From: Clostridium thermobutyricum DSM 4928
GTDB taxonomy: Bacteria; Bacillota; Clostridia; Clostridiales; Clostridiaceae
Assembly: GCF_002050515.1 (NCBI RefSeq)
Contig: NZ_LTAY01000036.1
Coordinates: 1 to 36,265 of the forward strand
Direction: 5' to 3'
Length of the DNA: 36,265 nt
Below the pieces are notes generated by a model. The model did no database searches. It had not been told where the DNA came from and saw only the letters and a list, made by a program, of their open reading frames with translations. This document shows, in pieces, positions 1 to 8,320 of this stretch. How positions within the stretch are numbered: position 1 is the first letter of the stretch; the number at the start of each line of letters is the position of its first letter. Position numbers and translations under genes: made by a program.

Positions 1-7
1 GTAATAT

Positions 8-57
8 ACTTCCCTTTAAATTAATATATATATACTATTTATTAATAAAAGGGAGGT
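8..57 (+). promoter_or_regulatory. Hairpin that would mask the ymxH ribosome binding site
   Basis: Bases 8-17 pair with 48-57 (10 bp, one G-U), then an internal bulge, then 20-25 pair with 41-46, with a 15-nt loop. The 3' arm contains the whole SD of the next gene (GGGAGG at 51-56). If the transcript starts upstream of base 8 the SD is double-stranded. A TATACT at 31-36 could instead be a -10 box, in which case the hairpin would not form in that RNA. A similar structure lies before tepA. Confidence 0.45.
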
Positions 58-63
58 ATATAT

Positions 64-354
64 ATGTATATACATGGAGAAAAAAATATAAAATATCTTA
101 GTGAGCTAGAAAAGTATGAGCTTATAAATATAAATGATGGGGAAAAATATGATTATCTTCAAAATAATGATTTAGTTATTGATGATGAAGGAAATATAAA
201 ATATCTTTTAATAGATACTGCATCTTCTAAATTTAATTTATTTGGGGGCTCAAGAGAGATTTTAGAAATTGACTGGTCATGTGTACAAAAAGTTGGGGCA
301 AAAACTATAATACTAGACGCCGATGAAAGAAGTATAAGAAGGGCAAAAGTATAA
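64..354 (+). CDS. ymxH: YlmC/YmxH family PRC-barrel sporulation protein
   Basis: This 96-aa protein fits the YlmC/YmxH family: small PRC-barrel-like proteins that Firmicutes encode near sporulation or cell-division genes and whose biochemical role is unknown. Family marks are the central LVIDDEGNIKYLLID stretch and a C-terminal part ending in a basic run (RSIRRAKV). The ATG is 7 nt after a GGGAGG SD. dapG follows after 18 nt, so the two probably form one transcript. In Bacillus, ymxH opens the spoVF-asd-dapG cluster; here spoVFA/spoVFB and asd are absent from the interval. An SD-masking hairpin precedes it. The family call rests on both sequence and synteny. Confidence 0.8.
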   Translation: MYIHGEKNIKYLSELEKYELININDGEKYDYLQNNDLVIDDEGNIKYLLIDTASSKFNLFGGSREILEIDWSCVQKVGAKTIILDADERSIRRAKV

Positions 355-372
355 TTCTAAGGGGGAATTAAA

Positions 373-1572
373 GTGAAAATAGTTGTTCAAAAATTTGGCG
401 GAACATCAGTATCAACGAAAGAAAGAAGAATGAAAGTAATTGAAAAAGTGAAAAATGCAATAGAAGAAGGTTTTTCACCAGTAGTTGTTGTATCAGCAAT
501 GGGAAGAAAAGGAGATCCATATGCTACAGATACTCTATTATCTCTTTTAGACAACAAATTTAAAATGTCTAACAAACAATCTACTGACTTATTAACTTGC
601 TGTGGTGAATTTATAAGTTCTGTAGTAATGAGCAATGAATTATTTAATGAAGGAATAGATTCTATAGCGCTAACAGGTGGTCAAGCAGGTATCATAACTA
701 ATAATGTGTTTACTGATGCAAAACATATTAGAGTTGATACAAAAAGAATAATGAAGATTTTATCAGAAGGAAAAGTACCAGTAGTTACTGGATTTCAAGG
801 GATAACAGAAGATGGGTATTTCACAACTTTAGGAAGAGGAGGAAGTGATACAACAGGGGCTATATTAGGAGTAGCACTTGAAGCTAAAAGAATAGAAATT
901 TATACAGATGTAGATGGTATAATGACAGCTGATCCTAGAATTGTTAAAGATGCATCACTAATAAATATAATAAGTTATAATGAAGTATTCCAATTAGCAG
1001 ACCATGGAGCAAAAGTAATACATCCAAAAGCTATAGACATAGCTATGAAAGGAAATGTTCCAATTTTAATTAAAAATACTATGAATGATTGTGAAGGTAC
1101 ACTTATAAATAATAATGGAGATGTAAAACATCCAAAGGTTATAACTGGTATAACACATCAAAATGATAGAATACAAGTAAAAATCCAATTTGAGGATAAT
1201 AAGACAAATCCAAATTATAAGAATTTATTAAGTCTTCTTGCGGCTAATGATATAAGTTTAGATTTAATAAATATATTCCCTGAAAGACAAGTATTTACTA
1301 TTGGATTAGATAAAAAAGAAAAGCTTGAAAAAGTTTTAAATTCAATTAAATTAAAGTATGAATTAGTAGAAAATTGTAGTCAACTTGCAATTGTAGGAAG
1401 TAGAATGACAGGAATTCCAGGAGTTATTGCAAGAATAGTCCAAGGATTAACAGAAAACAATATAGAAGTTTTACAAACAGCAGATTCACATATGACTATT
1501 TGGTGCTTAATTCATACTGAAAATGTAGAAGAGGCAATAAATGCTCTACATAAAACTTTTGAATTAGCTTAA
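373..1572 (+). CDS. dapG: Aspartate kinase (aspartokinase I, DapG type)
   Basis: It phosphorylates aspartate to beta-aspartyl phosphate, the first step toward diaminopimelate, lysine, methionine and threonine; in spore formers this also feeds cortex peptidoglycan and dipicolinate. The N-terminal amino-acid-kinase domain starts with KFGGTSVS (residues 7-14) and has the aspartate-binding TTLGRGGSDTTGA loop near residues 151-163. Two ACT domains follow from about residue 257 and would bind the feedback effector. At 399 aa it has the size of B. subtilis DapG (about 404 aa), and its position between ymxH and tepA is where DapG lies in Bacillus. Translation starts at GTG 373 behind GGGGGAA. Which amino acid inhibits it cannot be read from the sequence. 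Confidence 0.92.
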   Translation: MKIVVQKFGGTSVSTKERRMKVIEKVKNAIEEGFSPVVVVSAMGRKGDPYATDTLLSLLDNKFKMSNKQSTDLLTCCGEFISSVVMSNELFNEGIDSIALTGGQAGIITNNVFTDAKHIRVDTKRIMKILSEGKVPVVTGFQGITEDGYFTTLGRGGSDTTGAILGVALEAKRIEIYTDVDGIMTADPRIVKDASLINIISYNEVFQLADHGAKVIHPKAIDIAMKGNVPILIKNTMNDCEGTLINNNGDVKHPKVITGITHQNDRIQVKIQFEDNKTNPNYKNLLSLLAANDISLDLINIFPERQVFTIGLDKKEKLEKVLNSIKLKYELVENCSQLAIVGSRMTGIPGVIARIVQGLTENNIEVLQTADSHMTIWCLIHTENVEEAINALHKTFELA

Positions 1573-1593
1573 AATGAATGTATAAAAAAATCA

Positions 1594-1625
1594 CTCTCGT
1601 ATAAAATAAATTTATACGGGAGGTG
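1594..1625 (+). promoter_or_regulatory. Hairpin overlapping the tepA ribosome binding site
   Basis: Bases 1594-1605 pair with 1611-1622 over 12 bp (one G-U) with a 5-nt loop ATAAA. The 3' arm includes most of the SD (GGGAGGTG, 1618-1625) of tepA. The stem is followed by GTGTTTTT, so it may also work as a weak terminator for ymxH-dapG. Either way tepA expression should depend on melting or bypassing this stem. Confidence 0.6.
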
Positions 1626-1630
1626 TTTTT

Positions 1631-2335
1631 ATGAATAAAAAAATTGAATCTAAAAAATCAGAAGTTAAACAAGATGAAAATATAGAAAATGAAAAATTAG
1701 AATCTATAAAGGAACTTGGAAATACAGGGGTAGTAAATCCAAATGAAAGAATAAGAGTTTTATCTATAATAGGTCAAATAGAAGGGCATGTTGTTGCTCC
1801 AGCTCAAACTAAAGCAACTAAATATGAGCATATTATACCTCAACTTATTGAAATAGAACAAAATGAAAATGTAGAAGGGGTTCTTATAGTTTTAAATACA
1901 GCAGGTGGAGATGTTGAAGCAGGACTTGGAATAGCTGAAATGATAAACTCAATATCTAAACCTACGGTATCAATAGTTATAGGAGGAGGACACTCTATAG
2001 GAGTTCCACTAGCAACTTCATCTAATTATTCATTTATAACTCCTTCTGCTACTATGATAGTTCATCCTGTAAGAATGAATGGATTTATAATAGGAGTTTC
2101 TCAAACTTTTGAATATTTTAAAAGAATGCAAGAAAGAATAAATAGTTTTATAATTAGAACTTCAAATATAGAAGAGAAGAAATTAGAAGAATTATTAAGT
2201 CAAACAGGAGATCTTTTAAATGATATGGGGACTATATTAATTGGAGATCAAGCTGTAGAATGTGGACTCATAGATGAAGTTGGGGGATTAAAAGAAGCTA
2301 TGGCAAAATTAAATAGCTTAATAGATGAGAGATAA
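1631..2335 (+). CDS. tepA: ClpP-like serine protease, translocation-enhancing protein TepA
   Basis: A 234-aa member of the ClpP/crotonase fold, related to B. subtilis TepA (YmfB), reported to help protein secretion and perhaps degrade signal peptides. The likely triad is visible: nucleophile Ser122 in GGGHSIGVP, His145 in VHPVRMNG, and Asp198 in LLNDMG, the place of ClpP Asp172. A charged, Lys/Glu-rich N-terminal extension of about 45 residues precedes the ClpP core. It has no signal peptide or membrane segment. It lies between dapG and spoIIIE as in Bacillus, which supports orthology. Start ATG 1631 follows GGGAGGTG, which is buried in a hairpin. A terminator follows the gene. The natural substrate is unknown. 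Confidence 0.88.
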   Translation: MNKKIESKKSEVKQDENIENEKLESIKELGNTGVVNPNERIRVLSIIGQIEGHVVAPAQTKATKYEHIIPQLIEIEQNENVEGVLIVLNTAGGDVEAGLGIAEMINSISKPTVSIVIGGGHSIGVPLATSSNYSFITPSATMIVHPVRMNGFIIGVSQTFEYFKRMQERINSFIIRTSNIEEKKLEELLSQTGDLLNDMGTILIGDQAVECGLIDEVGGLKEAMAKLNSLIDER

Positions 2336-2341
2336 ATTTAA

Positions 2342-2374
2342 GGTCAGCTATATTAATATGGCTGATTTTATTCT
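2342..2374 (+). terminator. Terminator after tepA
   Basis: Bases 2342-2352 pair with 2357-2367 (stem with G-U pairs, loop TTAA), followed by TTTATTCTT. Confidence 0.7.
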
Positions 2375-2429
2375 TGCTTAAAAAAGGACTTTATTAAAAT
2401 TTGTAGAATTTAACTAGTGAGGTGATTAG

Positions 2430-4829
2430 GTGAGTAAAAAAAGAAGCAATGGTAAAAAAGGAACAGGAAAAAAGAAAAAAGTAGTTCAAAATAAAAGTGG
2501 AGATATAAAAGGAGTAGTATTTATAGCCATTGGCTTAATACTTTCTTTAGCAATATATACTAATTTAATAGGAAGTCTTTCCAATATTTCGCAAAGAATA
2601 GTTCATTTTTTAGTTGGGATAGGTGGATATGCTATACCTGTATATTTACTTTATTTAGGATATGAATATGTGAAAGGGAAAGGTGCAATAGATATAAACA
2701 AAAGTTTCGTTGGCGTAACTATATATTTAATTATATTTATTTTAATTAGTTCCACAATATACCTAAGTGGAATAGAAAATTTAAGCTTTAATTATGGTAT
2801 ACAAAGTATAACAAATAGTAAAGGTGGATTAAATGGTGGAGTAATAGGATATTTAATAGCTTATCCTATGTACAAGCTATTAGGTGCAATAGGATCTTAT
2901 ATAATTTATTTTGCTTTTATAGTAATAGGAAGTATTTTAGTATTTGATATAACATTATATGATTTAGGATTAAAGGTTAAAGATAAGAGCAAATCATTAA
3001 ATAAGTTAAGAGAGGATAGATTTCCCGAAAGACATAATTTTATAGATGTTGTAGAGAATGGAGAAAGACCTTCACCTGAGTCTGAGCAATATTTAAATGG
3101 AATAAATAAAAAAATAAAAGTATTAGATTTTATGAGAAATTCAAGTCTTCATAATGAAGAGGATGAAGAAGAGTTAGAAAATAATAAATTAGATAAAAAC
3201 ATAAAAATAAAAGAAGAGAAACCTTTAGAAAAACCAAAAAGAGTAATACCAAAAATTAATGAGCCTATGATAACAAAGAAAAAAGAAAAAGGCTTAAATG
3301 AACAAGAAAAAAATATAGTTCATAGCGAAATTGAAAATAGTATATTAGAAAGCAAAAAAGAAGATGAAGGAAAAGAATATATAAAACCATCTTTAGAACT
3401 TCTTAACATAAATAAAGACACAGAACTTAATGGAAGTGATAAAAAAGATTTAATAAAAAGTGCTCAAAAGTTAACTAGTACACTTTTAAGTTTTGGAGTT
3501 GAAGCTGAAGTAAATCAAGTAACAAAAGGACCTTCAGTTACTAGATTTGAACTTCAACCAAGTCCAGGAGTAAAAGTAAGCAAAATAGTTAACCTTGCAG
3601 ATGATATAGCTTTAGGACTTGCTGCATCAGGAGTAAGAATAGAAGCACCTATACCAGGTAAATCAGCAATAGGAATAGAAGTTCCAAATAAAACACAAAC
3701 TCCAGTATTTTTAAGAGAGGTTTTAGAAGTAGATGACTTTATAAAAACTGATAAAAAATTAGCTATAGCATTAGGAAAAGATATTGGTGGAGAATGTGTA
3801 ATAGGTGATTTGAGTAAAATGCCTCATACTTTAATTGCAGGAGCAACAGGATCAGGTAAAAGTGTATGTATAAATACATTGATTGTAAGTTTATTATATA
3901 AATATTCTCCAGATGAAGTAAAATTACTTATGGTAGATCCTAAAGTAGTAGAGCTTAGTGTTTATAATGGGATACCTCATTTATTAATACCAGTAGTAAC
4001 AGATCCTAAAAAAGCAGCAGCAGCTCTTAACTGGGCAGTAAATGAAATGACAAGAAGATATAAACTTTTTGCAGATTCTGGAGCAAGAAATATAGATTCA
4101 TATAATCAATTATTTAAAAAAGGTATTATTGAAGAAAAATTACCTTATATCGTAATAATAGTTGATGAGCTTGCAGACCTTATGATGGTATGTGCAAATG
4201 ATGTTGAAGATTATATAGGAAGACTTGCTCAAATGGCAAGAGCAGCTGGAATGCATTTAGTAATAGCAACTCAAAGACCTTCAGTAGATGTAATAACTGG
4301 GGTAATAAAAGCAAATATTCCATCAAGAATATCTTTTGCAGTATCATCTCAAATAGATTCAAGAACAATATTAGATAGTAGTGGAGCAGAAAAATTACTA
4401 GGAAAAGGGGACATGCTTTATTACCCTGTTGGAGAAAGTAAGCCTTTAAGAGTACAAGGATGTTTTATTTCAGAAGAAGAAGTAGAAAAAGTTGTAGAAT
4501 TTGTTAAGAAAGATTCTGATGAAATAAAATATGAAGAAGATATAATTGAACATATTCAAAAAGAAACAGAAGGCAATGGAAAGTTATCTGGAAATGGTGA
4601 AGATGTAGATGAACTTCTAGGAGATGTTATAAAAACAGTAATAGAATTTAATCAAGCATCAACCTCTTTTATACAAAGAAAATTTAAAATAGGATTTAAT
4701 AGAGCATCTAGAATAATGGATGACTTAGAAGAAAGAGGAATAATATCAGGAAGAGATGGAAGTAAACCAAGACAGGTGTTAGTAACTAAAGAAGAATATT
4801 ATGGGGATGTTTACGAAGAAGTAGAATAG
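2430..4829 (+). CDS. spoIIIE: FtsK/SpoIIIE-family DNA translocase
   Basis: An ATP-driven DNA pump that clears chromosome from the closing septum and, in spore formers, moves the rest of the chromosome into the forespore. The 799-aa protein has four or five membrane helices in residues 28-180, a charged low-complexity linker (about 190-330), the motor with Walker A GATGSGKS at 471-478 and Walker B VIIVDELADLM, and a C-terminal winged-helix gamma domain (about 730-795) that reads chromosome polarity sequences. Start GTG 2430 lies after GTGAGGTGAT. The tepA-spoIIIE order favours the SpoIIIE name, but many clostridia use one protein for both division and sporulation, so the split between FtsK and SpoIIIE roles is uncertain. 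Confidence 0.93.
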   Translation: MSKKRSNGKKGTGKKKKVVQNKSGDIKGVVFIAIGLILSLAIYTNLIGSLSNISQRIVHFLVGIGGYAIPVYLLYLGYEYVKGKGAIDINKSFVGVTIYLIIFILISSTIYLSGIENLSFNYGIQSITNSKGGLNGGVIGYLIAYPMYKLLGAIGSYIIYFAFIVIGSILVFDITLYDLGLKVKDKSKSLNKLREDRFPERHNFIDVVENGERPSPESEQYLNGINKKIKVLDFMRNSSLHNEEDEEELENNKLDKNIKIKEEKPLEKPKRVIPKINEPMITKKKEKGLNEQEKNIVHSEIENSILESKKEDEGKEYIKPSLELLNINKDTELNGSDKKDLIKSAQKLTSTLLSFGVEAEVNQVTKGPSVTRFELQPSPGVKVSKIVNLADDIALGLAASGVRIEAPIPGKSAIGIEVPNKTQTPVFLREVLEVDDFIKTDKKLAIALGKDIGGECVIGDLSKMPHTLIAGATGSGKSVCINTLIVSLLYKYSPDEVKLLMVDPKVVELSVYNGIPHLLIPVVTDPKKAAAALNWAVNEMTRRYKLFADSGARNIDSYNQLFKKGIIEEKLPYIVIIVDELADLMMVCANDVEDYIGRLAQMARAAGMHLVIATQRPSVDVITGVIKANIPSRISFAVSSQIDSRTILDSSGAEKLLGKGDMLYYPVGESKPLRVQGCFISEEEVEKVVEFVKKDSDEIKYEEDIIEHIQKETEGNGKLSGNGEDVDELLGDVIKTVIEFNQASTSFIQRKFKIGFNRASRIMDDLEERGIISGRDGSKPRQVLVTKEEYYGDVYEEVE

Positions 4830-4908
4830 AGGATAAAAATTTACTTGTAATAGAATTAAAAGAGATATAAAATAAAATAAGCGATTGAAACACAGGAGGA
4901 AATTAGTT

Positions 4909-6249
4909 TTGGCAAATTATAAAGTAGGAATGGTAAGTTTAGGTTGTGACAAAAATAGAGTGGACTCTGAAATAATGTTAGGAGTAATGAATAAAACTTA
5001 CACTATAACAAACAATCCAAAGGAAGCAGACATAATAATTGTTAATACATGTGGCTTCATAGAAAAAGCAAAGCAAGAATCAATAAATACAATTTTAGAA
5101 ATGGCAAGATATAAAACAGAATATAAATGTAAGCTTCTTATAGCAACAGGATGTTTAACACAAAGATATGGAAAAGAGCTACAAGACTTAATGCCTGAAA
5201 TAGATATAATGCTAGGAGTTAATGATTATGAAAAAATAGATAAATTAATCCTAGATTTTATAGATAACAATGAGATAGTTTCAAAGGTAAATTATTCTGA
5301 TGAAAATATAAATGAAGGAATAAGACTTTTAACTACAGATAAAAGTACAGCATATATAAGAATAGCTGAAGGTTGTAATAATTTTTGTACTTACTGCATA
5401 ATACCTAAAATAAGAGGTAAATTTAGAAGTAGAAAAATGGAAAATATAATTGAGGAAGCAAAGACTCTTGTAAAAAATGGAACAAAAGAAATAATTCTTA
5501 TAGCTCAAGATACAACTATGTATGGAAGTGATATATACGGTAAGAAAAATTTACATGAACTTTTAAGAGAATTATCTAAAATAGAAGACTTAAAATGGAT
5601 TAGAGTTTTATATTGCTATCCAGAAGAAATTTATGATGAGTTAATTACAGAAATAAGCGAAAATGATAAAGTAGTTAAATATTTAGATTTACCAATACAA
5701 CATATAAGTGATAAAATACTTAAGCTTATGGGAAGAAAAACTACTAAAAAAGATATATTAGATAAAATAGATCTTTTAAGAGATAGAGTAGAGGGAATTG
5801 TACTAAGAACATCTCTTATTGTTGGATTCCCAAATGAAAGTGAAAAAGAATTTAATGAATTAAAAGAATTCCTAGAAGATAAGAAATTAGATAAAGTAGG
5901 AGTATTTAGTTATTCCAGAGAAGAAGGAACACCAGCTGCAATTATGGAAGGGCAGGTAGACGAAGAAGTTAAAAAAGCTAGAGAAGAAGAGCTTATGATT
6001 TTACAAGGAGAAATTTCAGAAAAAATTAATTTATTGAAAATAGGAAAAATTTATGATATTCTTGTTGAAGGAAAGAATGGAGAATATTATTATGGTAGAA
6101 ATTACGAAATGGCTCCTGAAATTGATGGAAATGTATTCTTTAAAAAAGGATGTGAAGAAGTTAAAAAAGGAGATTTCGTAAAAGCAAAAATAGAAGAAAA
6201 TGCTAAATACGATCTAATAGGAGTTGGTATATGTGAATCTTGCAAATAA
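4909..6249 (+). CDS. rimO: Ribosomal protein S12 methylthiotransferase RimO
   Basis: Radical-SAM enzyme that adds a methylthio group to a conserved aspartate of ribosomal protein S12. The N-terminal MTTase domain opens with [17 protein letters not shown], where the DKNRVDSE form is typical of RimO rather than the tRNA enzyme MiaB; three cysteines of this domain bind the auxiliary cluster. The radical-SAM motif CNNFCTYC holds Cys156, Cys160 and Cys163, and a TRAM domain ends the protein. I chose TTG 4909 because AGGAGG at 4894-4899 gives a 9-nt spacing and the product starts just before the conserved domain; an upstream in-frame TTG at 4885 has no SD. pgsA overlaps its 3' end, so the two are probably cotranscribed. 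Length 446 aa is normal. Confidence 0.93.
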   Translation: MANYKVGMVSLGCDKNRVDSEIMLGVMNKTYTITNNPKEADIIIVNTCGFIEKAKQESINTILEMARYKTEYKCKLLIATGCLTQRYGKELQDLMPEIDIMLGVNDYEKIDKLILDFIDNNEIVSKVNYSDENINEGIRLLTTDKSTAYIRIAEGCNNFCTYCIIPKIRGKFRSRKMENIIEEAKTLVKNGTKEIILIAQDTTMYGSDIYGKKNLHELLRELSKIEDLKWIRVLYCYPEEIYDELITEISENDKVVKYLDLPIQHISDKILKLMGRKTTKKDILDKIDLLRDRVEGIVLRTSLIVGFPNESEKEFNELKEFLEDKKLDKVGVFSYSREEGTPAAIMEGQVDEEVKKAREEELMILQGEISEKINLLKIGKIYDILVEGKNGEYYYGRNYEMAPEIDGNVFFKKGCEEVKKGDFVKAKIEENAKYDLIGVGICESCK

Positions 6250-6823
6250 ATTAACACTAATAAGAATATTATTAGTTCCGATATTCCTAGTATTTATAGT
6301 AGCTAAAGGTATACCATATGGAACTTTTATTGCAACTTTCATATTTATTCTTGCATCATTAACAGATAAGTTAGATGGATACATAGCAAGAAGTAGAAAT
6401 CAAATAACTAATTTTGGAAAGTTTATGGATCCACTAGCTGATAAATTACTAGTAACTGCAGCATTAGTATCATTAGTTGAATTAGGATTAGTTCAAGGAT
6501 GGGCAGCTATAATTATTATAGCTAGAGAATTTGCTGTTTCAGGACTTAGAACATTAGCAGCATCAGAAGGAAAGATAATTGCCGCAAGCTGGTGGGGAAA
6601 AATAAAAACAGTAATACAAATAATAGCTATAATATTACTATTAATAGAAGTAAATATAAGTACATCTACTACTCTTATAAAAATGGTTGCAAATAGTAAG
6701 GTATTAGAATATGTATTTACTTCATTACCAACAATAATGATGAATATTGCTGTTATAATAACAGTTGTTTCAGGTTGGGACTATTTTAGAAAAAATAAAG
6801 GTGTAATATCAACAAATAAATAA
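6233..6823 (+). CDS. pgsA: CDP-diacylglycerol-glycerol-3-phosphate 3-phosphatidyltransferase
   Basis: Membrane enzyme that makes phosphatidylglycerol phosphate, the committed step to phosphatidylglycerol and cardiolipin. The CDP-alcohol phosphotransferase motif is complete: DG-x2-AR-x8-G-x3-D-x3-D, seen as [11 protein letters not shown] through [11 protein letters not shown] near residues 45-75. About five hydrophobic helices span the 196 residues. The likely start is GTG 6233, 9 nt after AGGAG (6219-6223), so the gene overlaps the last 17 nt of rimO; a TTG at 6224 abuts the SD and is unlikely. In many Firmicutes pgsA is followed by cinA and recA; here a strong terminator and then recA follow, with no cinA. 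Confidence 0.93.
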   Translation: MNLANKLTLIRILLVPIFLVFIVAKGIPYGTFIATFIFILASLTDKLDGYIARSRNQITNFGKFMDPLADKLLVTAALVSLVELGLVQGWAAIIIIAREFAVSGLRTLAASEGKIIAASWWGKIKTVIQIIAIILLLIEVNISTSTTLIKMVANSKVLEYVFTSLPTIMMNIAVIITVVSGWDYFRKNKGVISTNK

Positions 6824-6828
6824 TTTAG

Positions 6829-6860
6829 AAATAAGAGGGGTTAATTTCCCTCTTATTTTT
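6829..6860 (+). terminator. Terminator after pgsA
   Basis: An 11-bp perfect stem (6829-6839 with 6848-6858), an 8-nt loop and a run of T. It separates the rimO-pgsA unit from recA. Confidence 0.88.
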
Positions 6861-6928
6861 ATCTAATCAATAAATTACATTAAATGGAATAAAAGTAAAA
6901 AAGTTATGTATATTTTATATAAAAAATG

Positions 6929-6957
6929 TTGACTATATTAAATGTATAATATATACT
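6929..6957 (+). promoter_or_regulatory. recA promoter (sigma-A type)
   Basis: TTGACT (6929-6934), 17-bp spacer, TATACT (6952-6957). The predicted start near 6964 places the LexA box over the first transcribed bases. Confidence 0.75.
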
Positions 6958-6966
6958 AAGTATATA

Positions 6967-6980
6967 AGAACGTAAGTTCG
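6967..6980 (+). promoter_or_regulatory. LexA (SOS) operator of recA
   Basis: AGAACGTAAGTTCG fits the Gram-positive LexA/DinR consensus CGAAC-N4-GTTCG with one mismatch at the first base. It starts 9 bp after the -10 box, so bound LexA would block transcription start, as expected for recA induced by DNA damage. Confidence 0.82.
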
Positions 6981-7000
6981 TACAGGAGGGAATGTGTATT

Positions 7001-8053
7001 ATGAGCAATATAGATGTTAATAAATTAAAAGCTATAGAATCAGCAATGGGACAAATAGAAAAGCAATTTGGTAAAGGTGCAGTAATGAAGCTTGGTGAAA
7101 AAGCATCATTAGATATAGAATCAGTTTCTACAGGATGTTTAGATCTTGATATAGCACTAGGAATTGGCGGAGTTCCAAAAGGAAGAATAATAGAAATATA
7201 CGGACCAGAAAGTTCAGGTAAAACAACTGTAGCTCTTCACATAGTAGCGGAAACACAAAAAAAAGGTGGAGCAGTTGCATTTATAGATGCAGAGCATGCT
7301 TTAGATCCTTCATATGCTAGAAACTTAGGAGTTGATACGGAAAATCTTATAGTTTCTCAACCAGATACAGGAGAACAAGCATTAGAGATTACAGAAGCAT
7401 TAGTTAGATCAGGAGCAATTGATACAATAGTTATCGACTCAGTTGCAGCACTTGTTCCAAGAGCAGAAATAGAAGGTGAAATGGGAGATTCTCACGTAGG
7501 TTTACAAGCAAGACTTATGTCACAAGCTTTAAGAAAACTTGCTGGAACAATAAATAAAACTAACTGTGTAGCTATATTTATAAATCAGCTTAGAGAAAAA
7601 GTTGGAGTAATGTTTGGTAACCCTGAAACTACACCAGGAGGAAGAGCATTAAAATTCTATGCTTCTGTAAGAATGGATGTTAGAAGAATAGATTCTATAA
7701 AACAAGGTGAAGGAATAGTAGGTAACAGAACAAGAATTAAAGTTATAAAAAATAAGGTAGCTCCTCCATTTAGACAAGCAGAATTCGATATAATGTATAA
7801 TGAAGGTATATCAAGAGAAGGAAATATCGTTGATGTAGGAGTTAAAGAAGGAATAGTTCAAAAAAGTGGAGCTTGGTTCTCATATGGGGATATAAGACTA
7901 GGCCAAGGAAGAGAAAATGCGAAAGCATACTTAAAAGAAAATCCAGAAACTGCATTAGAAATTGAAAATACAATAAGAGAAAAATACAATTTACCAAAAA
8001 TGGAAGCAAAATTAGAAGTAGCAGTTTCAAATGAAGAAAAAGAAGATAAATAG
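7001..8053 (+). CDS. recA: Recombinase RecA
   Basis: Forms ATP-dependent filaments on single-stranded DNA, drives strand exchange and triggers LexA self-cleavage. The 350-aa protein has the standard order: N-terminal helix, Walker A GPESSGKT at residues 68-75, Walker [15 protein letters not shown], the DNA-binding loops (GEMGDSHVG and [10 protein letters not shown]) and an acidic C-terminal tail (NEEKEDK). I chose ATG 7001, about 11 nt after AGGAGGG (6984-6990); the in-frame ATG at 6992 is only 2 nt from the SD. It has its own LexA-controlled promoter and a strong terminator, so it is a single-gene unit. There is no intein or frameshift. Confidence 0.98.
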   Translation: MSNIDVNKLKAIESAMGQIEKQFGKGAVMKLGEKASLDIESVSTGCLDLDIALGIGGVPKGRIIEIYGPESSGKTTVALHIVAETQKKGGAVAFIDAEHALDPSYARNLGVDTENLIVSQPDTGEQALEITEALVRSGAIDTIVIDSVAALVPRAEIEGEMGDSHVGLQARLMSQALRKLAGTINKTNCVAIFINQLREKVGVMFGNPETTPGGRALKFYASVRMDVRRIDSIKQGEGIVGNRTRIKVIKNKVAPPFRQAEFDIMYNEGISREGNIVDVGVKEGIVQKSGAWFSYGDIRLGQGRENAKAYLKENPETALEIENTIREKYNLPKMEAKLEVAVSNEEKEDK

Positions 8054-8061
8054 TATATTTT

Positions 8062-8090
8062 AGAGGGGACAAAATGTCCCCTCTTTTTTA
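8062..8090 (+). terminator. Terminator after recA
   Basis: A 10-bp GC-containing stem (8062-8071 with 8075-8084), loop AAA, then TTTTTT. Confidence 0.92.
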
Positions 8091-8191
8091 TAAAAATAAT
8101 AAAAGATAGTATTTAAAAATAAAATTGAAAAAGAGAGGAAAATAGAGATTGATAGAGATAATTATCCTATTAATGCTTTATATCGCTTAAC

Positions 8192-8220
8192 TTGACATAA
8201 TTTTAATTTTAATATACAAT
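8192..8220 (+). promoter_or_regulatory. rny promoter and 5' leader
   Basis: Consensus TTGACA (8192-8197), 17-bp spacer, TACAAT (8215-8220). The predicted leader of about 95 nt contains an 8-bp hairpin (8241-8248 with 8263-8270), extended by TGGT/ACCA across an internal loop. Confidence 0.78.
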
Positions 8221-8320
8221 AATAACAAATACTGGTTTATCATATTCAAGAATAACCGTGAATGAATATGACACCAACTATGCTAACACAAAAAAATAAA
8301 AGCTTAGGAGGTGTTATTAG

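Noticed and set aside
5371..5400. RimO as MiaB (tRNA methylthiotransferase)
   Set aside because: The N-terminus DKNRVDSE and the protein length fit RimO, not MiaB.
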